DNA from: Opitutia bacterium
Lineage (GTDB): Bacteria; Verrucomicrobiota; Verrucomicrobiia; Opitutales; Coraliomargaritaceae
Assembly (NCBI GenBank): GCA_003503355.1
Contig: DOCS01000094.1
Span: forward strand, 1 to 8,585
Direction of reading: 5' to 3'
DNA: 8,585 bases
Positions 5,614-8,585 of this stretch are shown here, piece by piece; positions within the stretch are counted from its first letter, which is position 1; every line of letters starts with the position of its first letter. The translations under genes were made by a program, and so were the position numbers. The notes under the pieces were generated by a model. That model was not told the DNA's origin and did no database searches. It saw only the letters and a list, made by a program, of their open reading frames with translations.

Positions 5614-5853
5614 AACGAAAGCAGGCGAAAATGCCCCCGCACTTTGAAATGGCAATTGTAAATTGGCCCCGTTGCAACAGGCAGGTCGCTAAAAGATGAG
5701 CAACGATTCGCGCACTGAACTGGTGGGACAAGCATCGCTCGCTCGGTGATAAAAGCAGTACTTCAAGTTTACAGTTCGGCGATGCCCAAAGATCGCAGCA
5801 GCCGTCACATTTTTATACTTTCAGTTTCCCTGCGTTGTTCGCAGATTACCGGT

Positions 5854-6348
5854 ATGACTTGGATCGAATATACCGCGCTCGGCGTCAGCTGCATGATCTT
5901 CATGCTCGGGCTCGCCACCTCATTGCTGCCCGTGGTCCCCGGCAGTCTAATCGTGTGGCTGGGCGTGATCATTCATAAGCTGTGGATGGGGGATGCCTCC
6001 GTTGCCTGGAAGATCGTCATTCTGACTGGAGTGCTCACACTCATCGGCCAATTGGCAGACATTGTCATGGGCGTGTGGGGTGCCCGACGCTTCGGAGCTA
6101 GTTGGAAAGGGACGCTCGGCGCGCTGCTTGGTGCCCTGGTTGGCTTCTTCCTACCGCCGCCGCTATTTTGGTTGATCGTCGGCCCGGTGATAGGCGCGGT
6201 TATCGGCGAACTCGTTGCCGGGCGCACATTTAAAGCCGGCAGTAAAGCCGGCTTTGGTACCGTGGTCGGCAGTATCGTCGCCTTTGCGATGAAGTTCGGG
6301 TTGAGCGTCTGCGTCGTCGGCCTGTTTTTCCTGGGACTAGCACTCTAA
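5854..6348 (+). CDS. DUF456 family inner-membrane protein
   Basis: The 164-residue product is very hydrophobic and Gly-rich. Membrane segments lie at about 8-42 (broken by LPVVPGS), 52-74, 88-124 (with GAxxG-type small-residue packing and PPPLFW) and 134-163. LPVVPG near the N-terminus and GARRFGASWKGTLGALLGALVG in the middle are typical of DUF456 (PF04306). The biochemical role of this family is not established. I chose ATG 5854 because it gives the usual family length of about 160. In-frame GTG 5746 and ATG 5782 would add 36 and 24 residues, including a partly polar lead. No SD precedes it. TATACT at 5814-5819 may be a -10 box, without a good -35. Its TAA overlaps the stop codon of the convergent ATPase by four bases, so the two transcripts must overlap or end inside each other. 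Confidence 0.85.
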   Translation: MTWIEYTALGVSCMIFMLGLATSLLPVVPGSLIVWLGVIIHKLWMGDASVAWKIVILTGVLTLIGQLADIVMGVWGARRFGASWKGTLGALLGALVGFFLPPPLFWLIVGPVIGAVIGELVAGRTFKAGSKAGFGTVVGSIVAFAMKFGLSVCVVGLFFLGLAL

Positions 6349-8585
6349 GACGGAACAGCTCGCAAGTCAGAGCCATCCCATGCTTTCGCGAACAACAGCC
6401 GCAGGCTATTGAGGCACACCACCACGGTGCTGCCCTCGTGAGCAAAGACTCCGACGCTCAACGGAATCCAACCAAGTATCGCGGCCGCCACCATCAGCAC
6501 CACGGTGCCCAAAGCAATGGCCAGATTTTGCCGAATAATCGTGCGCGCGCGATGACTCAAATCTGTCGCGGCCAGGTAGTTTTCAATGCGATCTTTCATC
6601 AGCACCACTTCGCTCTGCTCCAGCGCCGCATCACTGCCCCGCGCGCCCATCGCCACAGACACATAGGCCGCCGCCAAGCTTGGCGCGTCATTTACCCCAT
6701 CCCCCACCATCGCCACTTTGTATCCTTGCTTTGCATACTCTTGAATCGCCGCCACTTTACCATCCGGCGTCAGCCCCGCACGCACTTCCTCAACACCGAT
6801 TGCACGACCGACCGACTCCGCAGCACCACGCCGATCACCGGTCAACATCACCGTGCGCACACCGATCGCCTTGAGCTTTTCAAGAATCGGCTGCGACTCG
6901 ATCCGGATTTGATCTTTCAACAAAATTCGCGCGATCAAGTCGTCTTTCAAAATCCAGTTTTCGGAAAATTCTGGCGGCGGCTCAGGCACTCCTTTGATCC
7001 ATTCCTCCAGCGGCCCAGTCTCCAAGAGCTCGCGCCGACCGAGCACACACAAGGTCTCGCCGTCACGCCCCTGCAGCCCCTTGCCGCTCATCGATTGAAA
7101 GTCCTCGATCACCCGTTGCTCCAATCCCTGAGACTGTGCATATTTCTTAATCGCTCGCCCGATCGGATGCGAACCATGCACCTCCAACGAATAAGCAAGC
7201 TCCGCCGCTTCCCGTTCGCGTCCAGCGGGGAAGCTCTCGATCGAATCGACCTCCATCTCGCCAGTGGTCAAGGTGCCGGTCTTATCCAGCGCCACCAAAT
7301 TGACCTCAGCCATTTTCTCAATCGCGGCCCCACCTCGAAACAAAATTCCATGCCGCGCGCCCCATGCAATCGCCGCCAAAATCGCCGATGGAATCGACAG
7401 CACCAAGGCGCAGGGACTCGCGACGACCAATAGGGTCATGGCCCGATAAAAGGCCGAGAAGCCCGCCTCGGAATTGACAAAAGGGCGCACGCCCATGCCC
7501 AGCCACCAGACAAAGAACATCGTGACCGTCAGCGCTAGAATACCGATGGTATAACGCGTCCCGAACCGATCCGTAAACCGCTGGCTCGGGGCTTTCAAAT
7601 GCTGCGCCTCACGAATCAAACGAATTACATTCTGCAATGCACTTTCACCCGCGGGACGCAGAGTACGCGCATCAACCGCACCCCACAAATTGATCGTTCC
7701 GCTAAAGACGGTATCGCCCGTCAACTTCGATACCGGATTGGCCTCACCCGTCAGGTTGGATTCATCCGCCGCGCTCTTTCCTTTGATCACCTCGGCATCC
7801 ACTGGGAACAGAGCCCCCGGCTTGACCACCACCACATCACCGACATTGACCGCAGCCACCGGCACTTCACGCTCGCTGCCGGACGCATCGCGAAGAATGG
7901 CAAACTTTGGCGCCGCATCAAACAAGCTATTGATCTCACGCCGCGTGCGGTAGAGCGCAAAATGCTCCAGCGCACCGGAAAAGGAAAACAGGAAGAGCAA
8001 CAGTGCGCCTTCCGCCCACGCACCAATCGAAGCCGCGCCTATCGCGACAGCCAGCATCAGGAAATGAATATCCAATTCCCCCTTCGGCAGGCCTTCTTTG
8101 GTATCTTCAAACGCATCCCAGCCCCCGGCGATCATCGCACCGATATAAAGCGCCACCGACACCCAAGCTGGCGCAGCTTCCACATAAGCAACCATCCACG
8201 CCGAAATCCCAAGCACCGCACATCCGCCTGCCAATAAACCAAGTACTCGCCATTCCTCGCCAGTGGCTTCCTCTGCTTCCAGCGCCTCAGGCCACTGTAA
8301 CTCGCGCCAACGCCACAAGGTCGGCGCCGTCAAACAAGTAGGCTTTTGCAAACGAATCCCGCCAGCGACTTCCGTTTCGATCGATACCCCCACTGCCGCA
8401 TGTGGCTCCGCATGCGATTCAATTAAACGAATCGTTTCGGCGAGGCTCGCTTGAAGCGCTCCCATATTCACTGGCCCTAGCGTCGCGATTTCAACCTTCC
8501 GATGCTCCGAGTCCACCACAAGTGCTTCCACCTCGCTGTTGTCCTGTAAGAAACGAGCCAGCCCCGCCGCCCAGCTCTCCGTATT
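6345..8585 (-). CDS. P1B-type metal-exporting ATPase (P1B-4-like), N-terminus beyond window
   Basis: The frame stays open to the right edge, so the GTG at 8531 is unlikely to be the start. 746 residues are visible, counted here from the edge. Residues about 1-58 look like a ferredoxin-like heavy-metal-associated domain without CxxC. Membrane segments follow at about 115-135, 142-158, 173-210 (a pair), 345-365, 382-408 and 688-730 (a pair). The ATPase signatures are complete: actuator TGE 279-281, phosphorylation DKTGT 434-438 (Asp434), P1B-specific HP 473-474, TGD 582-584 and hinge GDGVND 628-633. The membrane metal motif is SPC (390-392) instead of CPC, and HEGST (716-720) lies in the last helix. 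SPC with HEG[GS]T marks the P1B-4 group (CoaT, CtpD, PfeT), which exports Co2+, Fe2+ or related divalent ions from the cytosol. Which metal applies here cannot be told. No metal regulator is visible. Confidence 0.93.
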   Translation of the reverse strand, partial: NTESWAAGLARFLQDNSEVEALVVDSEHRKVEIATLGPVNMGALQASLAETIRLIESHAEPHAAVGVSIETEVAGGIRLQKPTCLTAPTLWRWRELQWPEALEAEEATGEEWRVLGLLAGGCAVLGISAWMVAYVEAAPAWVSVALYIGAMIAGGWDAFEDTKEGLPKGELDIHFLMLAVAIGAASIGAWAEGALLLFLFSFSGALEHFALYRTRREINSLFDAAPKFAILRDASGSEREVPVAAVNVGDVVVVKPGALFPVDAEVIKGKSAADESNLTGEANPVSKLTGDTVFSGTINLWGAVDARTLRPAGESALQNVIRLIREAQHLKAPSQRFTDRFGTRYTIGILALTVTMFFVWWLGMGVRPFVNSEAGFSAFYRAMTLLVVASPCALVLSIPSAILAAIAWGARHGILFRGGAAIEKMAEVNLVALDKTGTLTTGEMEVDSIESFPAGREREAAELAYSLEVHGSHPIGRAIKKYAQSQGLEQRVIEDFQSMSGKGLQGRDGETLCVLGRRELLETGPLEEWIKGVPEPPPEFSENWILKDDLIARILLKDQIRIESQPILEKLKAIGVRTVMLTGDRRGAAESVGRAIGVEEVRAGLTPDGKVAAIQEYAKQGYKVAMVGDGVNDAPSLAAAYVSVAMGARGSDAALEQSEVVLMKDRIENYLAATDLSHRARTIIRQNLAIALGTVVLMVAAAILGWIPLSVGVFAHEGSTVVVCLNSLRLLFAKAWDGSDLRAVPS

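Noticed and set aside
6438..7433. 331-codon plus-strand open frame
   Set aside because: It lies wholly antisense to the ATPase, is rich in His, Arg and Pro as GC-rich antisense frames are, and shows no domain. The ATPase motifs DKTGT and GDGVND prove the other strand is coding.
7599..8237. 212-codon plus-strand open frame
   Set aside because: Also antisense to the ATPase, without recognisable motifs.

Overview
This window looks like chromosomal DNA of a bacterium, most likely Verrucomicrobiota (Opitutae/Puniceicoccales-like). That placement is an inference from sequence style. The lysyl-tRNA synthetase carries the AGGAAARPF-type motif I associate with that group, and a small secreted protein resembles the SHD1-like domain common in Verrucomicrobiota and Planctomycetota. 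Native genes also lack Shine-Dalgarno (SD) sequences. The MutM, by contrast, reads much like gammaproteobacterial MutM, so the assignment is moderate at best.

Left third (1-2049), accessory and decaying. After a possible gene tail (1-84) comes a nested repeat array (139-279) built on the core AGGGACAGGC, with an inverted copy at 102-111. Next is a strikingly A+C-rich, gene-free stretch, then a small exported protein (727-1179) behind a perfect TATAAT box. A zinc-ribbon-like coding remnant and the left end of an IS3-family element follow. Only the first 62 codons of that element's OrfA survive (1425-1613). OrfA breaks off exactly where another copy of the repeat forms a hairpin (1599-1647). 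Between it and the next gene lies a broken reading frame on the minus strand (1727-2040).

Right two thirds (2050-8585), compact housekeeping and ion transport. A YhaM-type OB-fold/HD-domain nuclease (2050-3033, +) converges on mutM (3153-3965, -), which repairs oxidised bases. lysS (4123-5613, -) ends at a strong intrinsic terminator (4064-4098) that separates it from mutM's own promoter. Divergent from lysS is a DUF456 membrane protein (5854-6348, +). Its stop codon overlaps the stop codon of a convergent P1B-type metal-exporting ATPase with SPC and HEGST motifs (6345 to beyond 8585, -). The ATPase reading frame runs off the right edge, so its start is not in the window.

I found no CRISPR array, tRNA, rRNA or recognisable defence locus. 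The most interesting signals are the AGGGACAGGC repeat family with its copy at the broken transposase, promoters placed so that transcripts would be nearly leaderless, the SD-sequestering hairpin of the IS, and the hidden minus-strand frame at 1727-2040.
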